DNA of 64,000 nucleotides, taken from NCBI GenBank assembly GCA_004557505.1, contig SFGZ01000007.1, positions 56,897 to 120,896 of the forward strand, given 5' to 3'. Of the stretch, positions 16,470 through 26,719 are shown in pieces. The notes beneath the pieces were generated by a model. The model was not told the origin of the DNA and searched no databases. It was given only the letters and a program-made list of their open reading frames with translations. The stretch is from Coriobacteriaceae bacterium (lineage in GTDB: Bacteria > Actinomycetota > Coriobacteriia > Coriobacteriales > Atopobiaceae). Every line of letters begins with the position of its first letter. Position 1 is the first letter of the stretch. Made by a program: the position numbers and the translations under genes.

Positions 16470-19187
16470 TTATAACATTGTAAGAGCCGATAACTGCGCT
16501 AGCAGATAAGCATCTTTATTTGAGTTCTTAACTTCGAGCCGCCCTAGCACAGACTGTTCGGTTTCAGGGCTCCAGTATAATTTCAATTTGTTCTTAGCTC
16601 GAGTTATCGCCGTATAAAAGATATTGTGGGTGATTCGCTCCTCGGTTTCGTTCGTTATTACAATCTTCACAGAGTCATACTCTAAGCCCTGTGCCTTATG
16701 GATAGAAACGGCATATGCAACTTGGAATGGGACAATCGTAGAATTAGTGTCGTCATCATCTTCATCAGTACTACGGTATTTATTGACGCTAAATGAAATA
16801 ATAGAATTACCATTTTCTGATTCGCCAATCAATTCAAAATCATACCCCCATGCGTCGAGTTCATTAATCGATTCCTCGAGTTCAATATCAAACCAGATTT
16901 GCTGTTCCTCCGGACGAATATCGACAATTCTGCCTTTTGAGTTGTTATGAATCAGCGGAGAAAAGATATTCGATTCATTAAACAAAATCGGATCGCCTAC
17001 CTTGTATGTATTAATTCCCCATACGATAGCTGAATTAAGATTACTATTCTGCAAGAACCGGTTGATATTGTTTATTCCATACAGCCCGTCATAGTTCAGG
17101 CAAAGAATAATCTCATCGTCATCGCTATGCTCAAAGATGGATTCATCAAGTCTTGCTACATATCCGTTCTTTACTAGCGGCTCGAGGATCGCATCATCGA
17201 GCCTGCGCACACGATCCCATACAGTCAGAAGATCATTATTCGTCGTCCGATATGGATGATTCAGTTCAAATATTGATGTCGTCGGCACAAATTTTTGGGC
17301 AATACTAAACCAGTTTCCAAAGTAAATTGATTCAATCTGAAAGATGTCGCCAACAAGAACGAGCAACTTGAAGTTTGCTTTTTCAAGCACACGGCGCATA
17401 TCATCGTTACTAACCGTACTGCACTCGTCAATAAAAAGAATATCGCAGTCCGTATTGTAATTCCGTTTGGAAAGAAATTTCGCAATTGCATTATACTCGC
17501 TATTTACGGCTGTAACCTTTCTGCGCATATTATCTACAGCAGGGTGCGTATTTGCTAGAAATATCTTATCCTTATCCGCCCAGAAATTGGAGATATGCTT
17601 TATTAGCGTAGATTTTCCGGTACCAGCAGAACCGTAAATTAGTGCAACGTGAGAATTGGCAAACATCTGCCTAAGCGCCTCTCTCTTGCCGTCATCATCA
17701 ATCATGTAGGATTCTCTGGTTATCCATGAATCTACAGACGCCGTATATTGAGAAACGCCTGATGACGCCAACTCCTGCAACCTCTTGATTATTTCAGTGC
17801 TATCCTCAACGTATCCTTTAATATACAGATGGTCTTTGAACTCCTCGATTCTTCGCGCAGTGTGCTTATAGTACAGGGAAGAATTGTATTTTCTTATCAG
17901 TCCATCAATATTTTCAAAGCCTTCAATTTCGGCCTTAGGCGTGAAAAGGTGTCCTTCTATTTCCGTGTTGTTTTTAATGTATCTTGCGAACAGTTCATGC
18001 TCGTGGCCGGAAACGGGAATAGACTCAAACAAGTCATAAATTCTTGGATTGTGCTGCCGGAGGGAGGTGCAATAAGGCATCTGATCAAATGGAATACATC
18101 CATAGTTCAGATAGAGGTTAGACAGTCCGCCACATTGCTCACTCCAGCACTGCCATTTAATAACTCGGTTATTCATCTTATGAAGCAAGTATCTCAGTAC
18201 ATTTGTGCCAGGCTTATTGCCAATGATTATGGCGCGGCACCGATCCAGCATTTCATAAATTTTAGTAGATTGAGCACGTTCGGTAATCTTGCCTTTTACG
18301 AAATCGTAGTAATCCTGATCGCTACTCACGAGTTCAGTTAAAGACATCCTAACAATAGATAGGAATCTCATTAGCTCTCTATACTCATTAGAACTCGGAC
18401 TATGTTTTACTCTCGGGCCGAAGATTTCGGACAGATTATCCCACTCGCAAGGGCGAATAGATACCTCATAGCCATCAATCACGAGAATGGACATATCCTT
18501 ATCTAGTATACGGATCATGTCATTGTGAATTGAAAACTTTACGGCATAATTATCTACAATCTCATGACGCGTAAACGCAATAACTCGATCAAACTTACTA
18601 GCGTTTGCATTTGCTGCGGTAAAAGTAACTTCATAATAAATCTTCTGATTAACGAAAAACGGTTTTACCTTCTGTACATAGTAACGGTCATTATAGGTAA
18701 CCGGGTAACTATGCGCACTCGGAGATTCAATTCTTTCCGCAATCCTTTCATAGTAATCAGAAAGCTCAGTATCCGTATTTAGAGGAAAGTCTTCAATATT
18801 CTCCAATACATCCAGATCAAAAGCTTGTTTCAAGTACAACTTGATTTTTAGAAGATGCTCATAATATTTGAGCATGAGACGTTCTGATCCGTCTTTGTCC
18901 ACAGTATAGTGCGACACAGACTTCTGCAGCATTTCGTGGAATCTATAAAGGAATCGCAAATCTCCTCGACGTTGCATATCCTTCAAGGCAGCAACATTCA
19001 GATCGTAATCATTAGGATTGACATCTTGGCCATTTGAGTAGGCCTTAATCGCTATATACTCTACAAAATTCCGTATCTGACCAAGAATATTCTGACTCAA
19101 AAGGCCTCTATCGGTATCATTAAGCTGTTTTATGTTATCACAGATAACTCCATTCGCATCAAGAATGGCCTTATCAATTCTAATCAT
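16470..19187 (-). CDS. RecD/UvrD-like superfamily 1 helicase with unrecognised N-terminal half
   Basis: A 905-residue cytosolic ATPase. The C-terminal ~400 residues form an SF1 helicase: Walker A YGSAGTGKST (~519), Walker B FIDECSTVS (~580), motif III LVGDIFQIES (~610), motif V VSIHKAQGLEYDSV (~832) and motif VI YTAITRAKNKLKL (~865). The N-terminal ~480 residues show no domain I know and may be a nuclease or recognition module. It lies 36 bases downstream of the broken hsdR on the same strand, in the AT-rich island, and no other helicase genes are near. The context suggests a defence role tied to the type I restriction system, but this is inference. Confidence 0.85.
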   Translation of the reverse strand: MIRIDKAILDANGVICDNIKQLNDTDRGLLSQNILGQIRNFVEYIAIKAYSNGQDVNPNDYDLNVAALKDMQRRGDLRFLYRFHEMLQKSVSHYTVDKDGSERLMLKYYEHLLKIKLYLKQAFDLDVLENIEDFPLNTDTELSDYYERIAERIESPSAHSYPVTYNDRYYVQKVKPFFVNQKIYYEVTFTAANANASKFDRVIAFTRHEIVDNYAVKFSIHNDMIRILDKDMSILVIDGYEVSIRPCEWDNLSEIFGPRVKHSPSSNEYRELMRFLSIVRMSLTELVSSDQDYYDFVKGKITERAQSTKIYEMLDRCRAIIIGNKPGTNVLRYLLHKMNNRVIKWQCWSEQCGGLSNLYLNYGCIPFDQMPYCTSLRQHNPRIYDLFESIPVSGHEHELFARYIKNNTEIEGHLFTPKAEIEGFENIDGLIRKYNSSLYYKHTARRIEEFKDHLYIKGYVEDSTEIIKRLQELASSGVSQYTASVDSWITRESYMIDDDGKREALRQMFANSHVALIYGSAGTGKSTLIKHISNFWADKDKIFLANTHPAVDNMRRKVTAVNSEYNAIAKFLSKRNYNTDCDILFIDECSTVSNDDMRRVLEKANFKLLVLVGDIFQIESIYFGNWFSIAQKFVPTTSIFELNHPYRTTNNDLLTVWDRVRRLDDAILEPLVKNGYVARLDESIFEHSDDDEIILCLNYDGLYGINNINRFLQNSNLNSAIVWGINTYKVGDPILFNESNIFSPLIHNNSKGRIVDIRPEEQQIWFDIELEESINELDAWGYDFELIGESENGNSIISFSVNKYRSTDEDDDDTNSTIVPFQVAYAVSIHKAQGLEYDSVKIVITNETEERITHNIFYTAITRAKNKLKLYWSPETEQSVLGRLEVKNSNKDAYLLAQLSALTML

Positions 19188-19223
19188 TTATTGAATCCCT
19201 CCTTTGATGCGAATATGGCAATC

Positions 19224-22011
19224 CTATTCCGTCTTTCCATAAGGAGCGAGATCTTCAGCAACCATGCCTATATCTCGGGGCTGAGAAAAATCATACGTCA
19301 CCGCCTTGTATGGTTTTTGTTCAGACTCCAAATCCATCACATTATCCGTCCAAAGTTCGCACTGTAGCATGACAGTCTGAAGTGCATCATCCATGCCTTC
19401 TGGCGGATACTTGTGCTTCTTCAGTAGCTTCTTTATCAGCATCCGCATCTTTGCTCTTGCCGAATCACGTTTTTGCCAGTCAATAGCACGATTCTTACGA
19501 AGTGTTTCGGTAAGTTCCTTTGTGATGGCGATAAGCTCATCATTTTCGTAGAAGTCTTTAATGGCACGAGGCTTCGTAAGGGCATCATAAAACGCAAGTT
19601 CATCTGCGGTAAGTCCAAGTTCTTCGCCTTCCTCCTGAGAGACCGCAATTGAATGCGCAAGATTTAAGAGCTCCTGTATGACCTCTTCATTCGTGAGCAT
19701 GCCATTGAGGTACGCCTTCATCATACGTTGAATAATCTCACTGAATTGCTCGGACTTTACTACGTTCGTGCGACGATAGATAGATATCTGCTCAGCAATT
19801 AACTTCTTCAAAAGTTCAACGGCGAGGTTCTTTTCTTTCATCTTCGAGATCTCTTCCAAGAACTTCGGGTCGAACAAGTTAAACTCGCCACCAACATCAG
19901 AGAAAAGATTTATAACACCGTCACTCTTTATACTCTGCTTCAGAAGCTCATTAATACGCTTATTCATTTCAGGCAAAGAGATTTTCTTCTCGCTGCCAGC
20001 GTTAGACAGGCGAAGAACCAGCACTCGTACCGACTCAAAGAACGCAGCTTCAAAGCGATCATCTTCGCCTACAAGGGAAGAACAGAGCGACAACGCCTGA
20101 TGCAGCAACAGACCCTCACGAATAAAGGCCTCCTTCTTGTCTTCATTCTTCACGTCGACAATGAAGTTGACTGCTCCACTGATTGTCTTAGCACGCTCAA
20201 GGTCTGTACCATCTTTGAACTTGGAATAGTCATATCCGAAGAACAAATCACGGCAAACAGAAAGCTTCTCGAGGAACTTCGGATAAGCAACCTTTGCCAC
20301 ATCCGTATCGCCATAGTTCTTTTTATCTCGGGCAGTGTAGTCGTTCATCGCTTGCTTTAAGGCAGAAGCAATTCCGACATAATCTACAACGAGACCGCCT
20401 TCTTTATCCTTAAAGACACGGTTCACGCGGGCAATCGCCTGCATGAGATTATGGCCAGACATGGGCTTATAGACATACATCGTTGCAAGGGATGGTACAT
20501 CGAATCCAGTTAGCCACATGTCTACCACAATGGCGATTTTCATTGCTGTTATTATCCTTGAAGAGTTTCGCCAAATGATCCTCATGGCGTTTATTTCCGA
20601 TAACCTTACGCCATTCTTCGGGATCTTTGTTACTCTCAGTCATCACGACGCCAACCTTCTCCGTCCAGCTCGGACGAAGTTCAAGGATACGCTTGTAGAT
20701 TTTCATTGCAATGGCACGCGAATAAACCACGATCATTGCCTTACCAGTTAACAAGTTCTCGCGGTAGTTTTCGTAATGGTCAAGAATGTCGTTAACGAGG
20801 GAATTAATCGTATTATCGTTACCAAGGATAGCCTCCATCTGGCCGAGCTCACGTTTACTGCGTTCAATAACAGTCGGGTCGGCGTTATTCGCCATAATTT
20901 CATACTCGGTATCGATCAGCTTCAACGTATCGGCATCAAGATTCAGCTTGATAACACGGCTCTCATAATACACCGGACGGGTCGCACCATCCTCAACAGC
21001 CTGGGTCATATCATAGACATCAATGTAATCGCCAAAGACCTCACGAGTACTTCTATCCTTAGAGGAAATCGGCGTACCAGTGAAGCCAATATATGTAGCA
21101 TTAGGAAGGCTATTGCGGATAATGCGCGCCGTACCTACAACACGCTTTGCGATTTCTTCGCCTTCTTCATTGGTCGTGATCTTAATTTTCTCGGTCAGAC
21201 CATATTGGCCACGATGCGCCTCGTCCGCCATTACGATGATATTGCTGCGTTCAGAAAGCGGCTCGTGGGACTCCTCGAACTTCTGCATCGTTGTGAAGAT
21301 AATGCCATTCGCCTTACGTCCGGCAAGCAAGAATTTCAGGTGTTCACGGCTCTCAGCATGCATCGGTTCCTGTCGCAAGAACTCCTTACATTTTGCAAAC
21401 TGACCATAGAGCTGATCATCAAGATCATTGCGGTCTGTAAGAACAACAATTGTCGGGCTATCCAAAGCTTCCTGCAAAAGATGAGCATAGAACACCATCG
21501 ATAGGGACTTGCCGCTGCCCTGGGTGTGCCAGAATACGCCACCCTTGCCGTCGCCACCATCAGCGGCGGCTCTTTTGTCGATACAATGGCCTTATTTACA
21601 GCAAAATACTGATGATATCCAGCAAAAATCTTAAAACTATTTACGCCTTCATTCGAGAAGCAGATAAAGTTCTTGATAATATCTAGTAAGCGCTCCTTCT
21701 GGAACATTCCCTCAAAGAACGTATCAAATTGCGCATACTGCGTATTCTCATAGCTTCCGTCAACAGTTTTCCATTCCATAAAGCGGTCTTCACTGGAGGT
21801 AATAGTACCCGCTCTGGATTCGCCCATATCGCTCATAACGCAAATTGCATTATATACGAACATGGATGGAATCTCGTGCATGTAGTTGCGAAGCTGCAAG
21901 TAGGCTTCGCTGGCATCGGTTTCCTCACGGGATGGAGATTTGAGCTCGACAATTACAACCGGAATACCATTCAAAAACAGTAAAACGTCAGGACGCTTGT
22001 TACTATGCGAC
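19224..22011 (-). pseudogene. hsdR: Type I restriction endonuclease subunit R, decayed and 5'-truncated
   Basis: About 925 codons of HsdR lie in three frames. The nuclease domain is at the truncated start (RRPDV-type strand, then NGIPVVIVELKSP). The helicase motor is split by a one-base shift near 21,570 in an A-run (GSGKS reads in the alternative frame), with DEAH box [12 protein letters not shown] near 21,225 and TGTPI near 21,075. A second one-base shift near 20,540 precedes [13 protein letters not shown]. The 5' end joins IS3-derived DNA at ~22,011, so the first ~60-100 codons and any hsdM/hsdS upstream are gone. The enzyme is presumably dead, since type I nucleases also need HsdM and HsdS. 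Confidence 0.9.
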
Positions 22012-22270
22012 GAGGCGGGTATCGCGAGGTCGATATTGCGCAGGGGTTGCTCGACAGACAACTTGAGGGCGGGGGGATTCTTCGGGACGATGACGACGGA
22101 GGTGTTTTGCGGCGGGGGCTGGAAGGGCACCACCCTGGAAGAGCTCGCGGCCGGAATCGACACCCACATCGAGCGGCACAACACGAAGAGGATAAAGAGG
22201 TCGCTGGGCGGGATGGGCCCGCTGTGATCCAGGAAGGGCCTGGGGCTCGCCGCGCAGGAGACCGGGTACG
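22012..22270 (+). mobile_element. IS3-family transposase remnant (3' end of orfB)
   Basis: In the + frame, GFFGTMTTEVFCGGGWKG, then EELAAGIDTHIERHNTKRIK, then SLGGMGPL match the end of IS3/IS150-type integrases (consensus GFFGRMKTEMFYG...W, YNTKRIK.SLGGMSP). A TGA interrupts the usual MSPLEYRKGLGLAA ending; the following RKGLGLAA is still readable. Only the last ~85 codons survive. The element marks the junction between the AT-rich island and the chromosome. The following 22271-22493 shows nothing I can identify. Confidence 0.8.
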
Positions 22271-22493
22271 GAAAAGCGTTACCACCTCCAAACCGCAAGT
22301 TTGAGGCTATAAAACACATCGAGGCGGTTTCACAGACGACCAAGCTGAGGGGCGTGCAACCCCAGGCGATATGGGCTAGGCAACCGGTTGCCGGCGCATT
22401 GGTCAAAGCCGCTTGACCGGCAATGGATATTATTGCCCAGCGTTTAGGGGTCAAGCTTTCCCAACGCCAACAGCATCTAACAAAAAATGTCCT

Positions 22494-23267
22494 CTAGGCG
22501 ATAATGTCGGAGGCTCTGTCCCCTGGAACCGGTCCGAAGTCGAAGTATTCCGGATACTCACTGACAACCTTATCGAAGTGGTCAACGTAGCGGTTGAGGT
22601 GAGTATACGTGTAATTATAAAGCTGAGCTTCAGTATGCCTTGTACCAAAGGCGAGACGTTTATAGAAGTCGACATGATCCTCGTAGAACTCCCGTGGATC
22701 ATCTAAACCGTAGACAAGCCCCATATACCTGATACGATCGTAGTGCGTGGAAGCAGTTTGGAGTACACGCCAAGTAAACTCCATGTTTGAGCCCTCGAAG
22801 ACAATACGATGAAATTCGTCATCGAGCGAGGCGATCTTGTATAGGTCGGGCTGAGGCTCATCGAGTGCCGCTCGCTGCTCGGCAAGACTGTCCTGAAGAC
22901 GCTCGATATAGCGGCTAGAAAGACGTCCTGCCATCCGGTAGAGCGTTGAGGCTTCGACCTCGGTACGCAAAAGGGAGCCTTGCCGCATAGCGCTGACGTT
23001 AATCCGAGAGACATGAGTGGCGCTCTGAGGCTCAACGTCAACAAGCAGCTGCTCTTTGAGGAGGCTGACAGCCTGATTAACCGGGGTACGCGACATCCCA
23101 AGCGACTCGGCAATGGAAACCCCCCTCAGAAGTGAGCCTGGCGGCATGATGAACATCAGGATGTTGTACTTCAGAAGTCGATAGACGTAGTCGCTGTTCG
23201 CCTCGCCCCTATTGCGAGGAAGGATAAGCATATTCGACGCCACATCCTCTCCTCCGCGCTTGGTCAT
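22494..23267 (-). CDS. GntR-family (FadR/FCD type) transcriptional regulator
   Basis: A 257-residue regulator. The GntR winged HTH occupies residues ~25-85 (GVSIAESLGMSRTPVNQAVSLL). The all-helical FCD ligand domain follows, with the usual metal/ligand histidines in DDEFHRIVFEGS (~150) and a later EDHVDFYKRL (~208). The start is uncertain: ATG at 23267 (MTKRGGE), or ATG at 23231 (MLILPRN), which has GGAGAGG 14 bases ahead. The longer open frame upstream is an IS remnant. It lies at the end of the sugar-acid locus and probably controls it; FCD regulators usually bind organic or sugar acids. Confidence 0.88.
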   Translation of the reverse strand: MTKRGGEDVASNMLILPRNRGEANSDYVYRLLKYNILMFIMPPGSLLRGVSIAESLGMSRTPVNQAVSLLKEQLLVDVEPQSATHVSRINVSAMRQGSLLRTEVEASTLYRMAGRLSSRYIERLQDSLAEQRAALDEPQPDLYKIASLDDEFHRIVFEGSNMEFTWRVLQTASTHYDRIRYMGLVYGLDDPREFYEDHVDFYKRLAFGTRHTEAQLYNYTYTHLNRYVDHFDKVVSEYPEYFDFGPVPGDRASDIIA

Positions 23268-23470
23268 ACACTGCTTCGCAACATCCCCATCAGACATAGA
23301 ATTCTTGCCCCATATCACAGATGCTTTTTTGCGAGGATACCACATCGAAGTAGAAGTAATCTGACGCCTAATCGGTTGTGTATAAGCATAATTATGGTGA
23401 ACTTCTTGAAGCCCCAATACACCTAGATGTCGTATGCTAATAGGTTGTTTATCACCTTTGAGATCAATCC

Positions 23471-23805
23471 TCGACATGGGCGGAGGCCTCCGTGATCGTG
23501 GCGCTCGATGGAGGCCGGGAGGACGGACGCCCTCCCGGCCTTGCTGTCCCAGGCGCGGACGCTCCCACTCCTGCACAATCATGCACCCCGTCCTCCTGGC
23601 CCTGTCGTTCCGCCACGGGCCGATCGGCTTCGCGCTTGGATGTCGGACACCCCTTGAGCCCAGCAAGTCGTCGGATCCTCCGCTACGATGGCCTGGCCCG
23701 TTGTCGGCCATCGCACGCCCGGCCGAGATACCCGGGCCGACGAAGAGGCCAAGGCAGCACGACACGAGGGAGGCGCACGTGCCCTTGCGTTCGTCGGGCC
23801 TCTCG
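23471..23805 (-). mobile_element. IS481-family transposase remnant (integrase core)
   Basis: The minus frame reads PDERKGTCASLV, then GRAMADNGPGHRS, GVRHPSAKPIGPWRND, MIVQEWERPRLG and RPPPMSRI. This follows the rve core of IS481-like transposases (DNG, H..TKP..PW.NGK.ER, EWAY, PH..LGG..P). The typical N/K and E residues are partly lost and the N-terminal HTH part is missing. It is a degenerate relic bounding the sugar-acid locus on its left. Confidence 0.7.
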
Positions 23806-23884
23806 CCCCCCCTGGGCGCGGACCTTGTGCTAGGACGTCGTGGCATGGGACGGCCCCCTCGCCGTAAGCCCGGACGAATCACGG

Positions 23885-24325
23885 CCATGCGGGGCCATCC
23901 ATAGTTGTCATCCGCCGGACGCAAACAATGTCTCGGTACCAAACAGCTAGCTCACTGTCACCAAGTAGGGCGGAGATGCCCTGGTCCACGAGTCGGTGGA
24001 CACATCGACCCAGTGAGTGCCATTCATGTTGGGATGATCCTGGAGATGACTGTTCACGTGGTACGGAGTTTTGATTTCTTCTTTGGGGAAAAGCCTCTTT
24101 CTGCAAGCACCGCATAGAGACTCGAGGCGCAGTAACCCTTTGAGGGGGCGAAGCGCCGCGGTCCGTCCTGTACGCATCGGCCAGATTGACACACATCTCC
24201 TCGAAGTAGCGATAGGTGAAGATGTCAGTAACGGGAAGAGAGCCGAACAGATGACCGCTCTTAGCGACATACATGCCAACGATGATGCCCGTGCGGACTT
24301 CGTTGGCGCACCTCCTTCATGCCTC
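23885..24325 (-). pseudogene. Decayed coding region downstream of the aldolase remnant, unrecognised
   Basis: Minus-strand frames read in succession MYVAKSGHLFGSLPVTDIF, RYFEEMCVNLADAY, EEIKTPYHVNSHLQDHP and ISALLGDSELAVWY, with frame changes between. An AAGGAGG motif lies near the start, just after the aldolase pseudogene. It looks like one gene of the same operon that has accumulated indels. I cannot identify the protein. Confidence 0.4.
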
Positions 24326-24331
24326 ATTTTT

Positions 24332-25066
24332 TCATGCTTGAGGCCCTCGCTCACGTTGTACCTGCGAAGGCGACCGCACCGCCCGCGACCATGCCTCTTG
24401 CACCTTGTTCGTGACCGTTACCCAGTCTCCCGCAAAGAGTTCGAGGGCACGTTCGGTGAGCGGGTGGTGTACGTGCTTTTTTGAGCGCGTCGAACGGCAC
24501 GACGGTGATATTGGCGTCCATGCACATGACCTGTGTCACGTGATGTGAGAGTACGAGCGGAGACGGTGATGATCTCCGGGCCGCCCTCATCATTTCAGTA
24601 GCCATGGTTGTAATTGTGGGCGGCATCGACGATCCTTTTCAGATGGTCAAGGCACTCGTCGACGATGCCATCGAAGCATCCGACGAAGGGGTTAATGTAG
24701 CGAGCGCCGAACAGAGACTGGGAACGGAGAAGACAAGCGTCATGTTGACGCGGATGCCCCTCACGAGATGGCGGATCGCCAAGAGTGACTTCTCGGAGTG
24801 GGAAGCTCAACCACGATATTGGGGGCAAGCTCTGCCAGGTGCTCGGCGTCCTTAACCATCGTCTCGGTGGTTTCTGCTGTGGGCTCAACCAAGACGGACG
24901 GGCCGTCGCAGACCTGGCGAATCTTGAATATGTAGCCCTCGAAGGCCGCTAGCTTACCGCCGGTCTTGGCGTCAAGCGACGGGTTGGTGGCAGCACCGGA
25001 CAAACGCCCTCAACCCTGCGCTTCGCGAATCTCACCGGGGCCAGCGGCTTCGACGAAGAACTTCGT
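24332..25066 (-). pseudogene. Transaldolase-like aldolase (fructose-6-phosphate aldolase family) remnant
   Basis: The start codon has become ACG (25066) behind GAGGAGCG. The frame reads KFFVEAAGPGEIREA, hits TGA, then continues as SGAATNPSLDAKTGG (family TTNPS motif), LAPNIVVELP, an INMTLVF-like strand, ARYINPFVGCFD (family YVSPFVGR.D), ITVVPFDALKKA and HHPLTERALELFAGDW. These blocks are in family order but in several frames. The family makes or splits ketose phosphates through a Schiff-base lysine. The expected lysine strand (NIVVKIP) reads NIVVELP, so the active site is also lost. Confidence 0.85.
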
Positions 25067-25118
25067 GCGACGCTCCTCTCTCAGTGCCTGCGCTTACGAG
25101 CACCCAACGCGCTGGCGG

Positions 25119-25979
25119 TTATCCCAGGCGCGCATACGCCCCTTCTATCTTTCCGCGAACAAACGTGGAGGCGTGGGCAATATCTGTTCTCCAGGCACCG
25201 GATCCCAGATACCATATCTCGCATACATATCGTCTGACCCCCTGAGGAAGAAGCTGCGAGAGCGCGCCCTCATAGTCCGTCGTTCCTTCACCGAAGAGCA
25301 TATCGCGGTATTGGCCGGCCTTCGTGGCCTTCATGTGTGCCGCGAAAATGTGCCCCTTGCCGCACGCAATGTCATCAGCGACTGATGTGCCATAAAGCAG
25401 CGAGGCATTGCTGAGATTTCCCACATCGGGATAGATGCCCAAGAAGGGACTGCCGATACGATCAACGTAGTACATAGATTTCTCGATGGTGTCCATGAAA
25501 GGTGTCTCCATGGTCTCAAACCCCATCACCACGCCAGCGCTGGCCGCCATCTCTACCGCCCGCGCGAGATTCTCCTCGAAGTATCTCTTGGAATCCGGCC
25601 ACACATCCTTATCGTAGTAGGCATCATAACCCGCCAGCTGAATAATGTGTAAGCCTAGGTCGCAGGCAAGGCTCAGAGCTTTGTCCATCATAACCAGACT
25701 GTATTTGCGCTTCTTGGGATCTTTGGCACCAAAGGGCCACCTGCGATGTCCTGAGAGACACATGGAGCCCAGAGGCACCCCGGTGTTATGCATTGCATCC
25801 AAGATCCCAGCACGCTCGCGTGCATCCCAGTCCAGGCGGGCTTGGCGAGCATCTGACTCATCCACGGAAATCTCCATGTAGTCAAAGCCACACTCGGCCG
25901 CAGCCATAAGTTTCTCTTCCCAAGACAGCTCCTGCGGAACTGCCTTTTCGTACAACCCAAGCTGGTAGGCTTTTGTCAT
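25119..25979 (-). CDS. ulaE: L-ribulose-5-phosphate 3-epimerase (UlaE/SgbU family)
   Basis: A 286-residue TIM-barrel enzyme, the length of E. coli UlaE (284). It interconverts L-xylulose 5-phosphate and L-ribulose 5-phosphate. Typical blocks are AECGFDYMEISVDESDARQA (~24-43), SMCLSGHRRWPFG (~73), ETMETPFMDT (~156), YPDVGNLSN (~184) and HIFAAHMKAT (~211), carrying the metal-binding Glu, Asp and His residues. The start at 25979 (MTKAYQLG) has GAGGTG eight bases ahead. An earlier ATG at 25985 is too close to that site. It directly follows the 4-epimerase gene. Confidence 0.94.
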   Translation of the reverse strand: MTKAYQLGLYEKAVPQELSWEEKLMAAAECGFDYMEISVDESDARQARLDWDARERAGILDAMHNTGVPLGSMCLSGHRRWPFGAKDPKKRKYSLVMMDKALSLACDLGLHIIQLAGYDAYYDKDVWPDSKRYFEENLARAVEMAASAGVVMGFETMETPFMDTIEKSMYYVDRIGSPFLGIYPDVGNLSNASLLYGTSVADDIACGKGHIFAAHMKATKAGQYRDMLFGEGTTDYEGALSQLLPQGVRRYVCEIWYLGSGAWRTDIAHASTFVRGKIEGAYARLG

Positions 25980-25986
25980 CCTCATA

Positions 25987-26697
25987 TCACCTCTGCCCGT
26001 AATAGGCGTTAGGGCCGTGCTTGCGCAAATAATGCTTGTCAAGCAGATATTGCGGTGCCAGCGCCTCGGCGATGCGCTTGTCGGATGCCGTACAGAGGAA
26101 CTCGGTATCGCGAGACATCTTAGCAACCTCCTCGATCACGACGGCATGGTAGACTGCGGTAGCCGCGTCCTTGCCCCAGGAGAAAGGACCATGGTTGCGC
26201 ACCAGACATCCCGGCTGGGCGATGGGATCCATGCCCTCAAAGCCCTCCTTGATGACCGCGCCGGTGTTAAGCTCGTATGCCTCCTCAATCTCGTCCTTAG
26301 TGAGACCACGCATGCAGGGGACCTCGCCATAGAAGTAGTCGGCCTGCGTTGTGCCGTAACACGGGATTGGGCGACCCGCCTGCGCCCAAGCAACAGCAGC
26401 CTCTGAATGAGTATGCACGATGCCACCGATGCTGTCCCAAGCCCGGTAGAGATAGGCATGAGTAGGCGTGTCAGATGACGGGTTGAGGTCGCCCTCCACA
26501 ACCTTACCGTCCATGTCGCACACGACCATGCTCTCTGGTGAGAGCTGCTCGTAATCAACACCAGACGGCTTGATCACAAACAGTCCTTTATCGCGATCGA
26601 TCCCTGAGGCGTTACCCCATGTGAAGACCACCAGCCCGTGCTTAGGGAGGTCCATGTTGGCCTCATAGACCTCCTCACGCAGTTCCTTGAGCATCAT
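25987..26697 (-). CDS. L-ribulose-5-phosphate 4-epimerase (AraD/UlaF/SgbE family)
   Basis: A 236-residue class II aldolase-fold enzyme that converts L-ribulose 5-phosphate to D-xylulose 5-phosphate. Zinc ligands are in [15 protein letters not shown] (HTH, ~94-108) and at a later histidine (~170). Other family blocks are [13 protein letters not shown] (~40) and [13 protein letters not shown] (~158). GAGGAG precedes two ATGs at 26697 and 26694. With UlaE downstream it completes the route from L-xylulose 5-phosphate to the pentose phosphate pathway. Sequence alone does not separate AraD from UlaF, but UlaE and the ulaG remnant favour the UlaF role. Confidence 0.94.
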   Translation of the reverse strand: MMLKELREEVYEANMDLPKHGLVVFTWGNASGIDRDKGLFVIKPSGVDYEQLSPESMVVCDMDGKVVEGDLNPSSDTPTHAYLYRAWDSIGGIVHTHSEAAVAWAQAGRPIPCYGTTQADYFYGEVPCMRGLTKDEIEEAYELNTGAVIKEGFEGMDPIAQPGCLVRNHGPFSWGKDAATAVYHAVVIEEVAKMSRDTEFLCTASDKRIAEALAPQYLLDKHYLRKHGPNAYYGQR

Positions 26698-26719
26698 CTA
26701 GAACTCCTCTCGTGTGACA

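Noticed and set aside
22005..22454. Extension of hsdR to an intact N-terminus at 22454
   Set aside because: Above ~22,011 the minus frame is the reverse of an IS3 transposase 3' end, so the apparent HsdR N-terminus is an artefact of the fusion.
22494..23942. 482-residue version of the GntR regulator
   Set aside because: The first ~225 residues come from an IS481 remnant and intergenic DNA. The regulator begins at 23267 or 23231.
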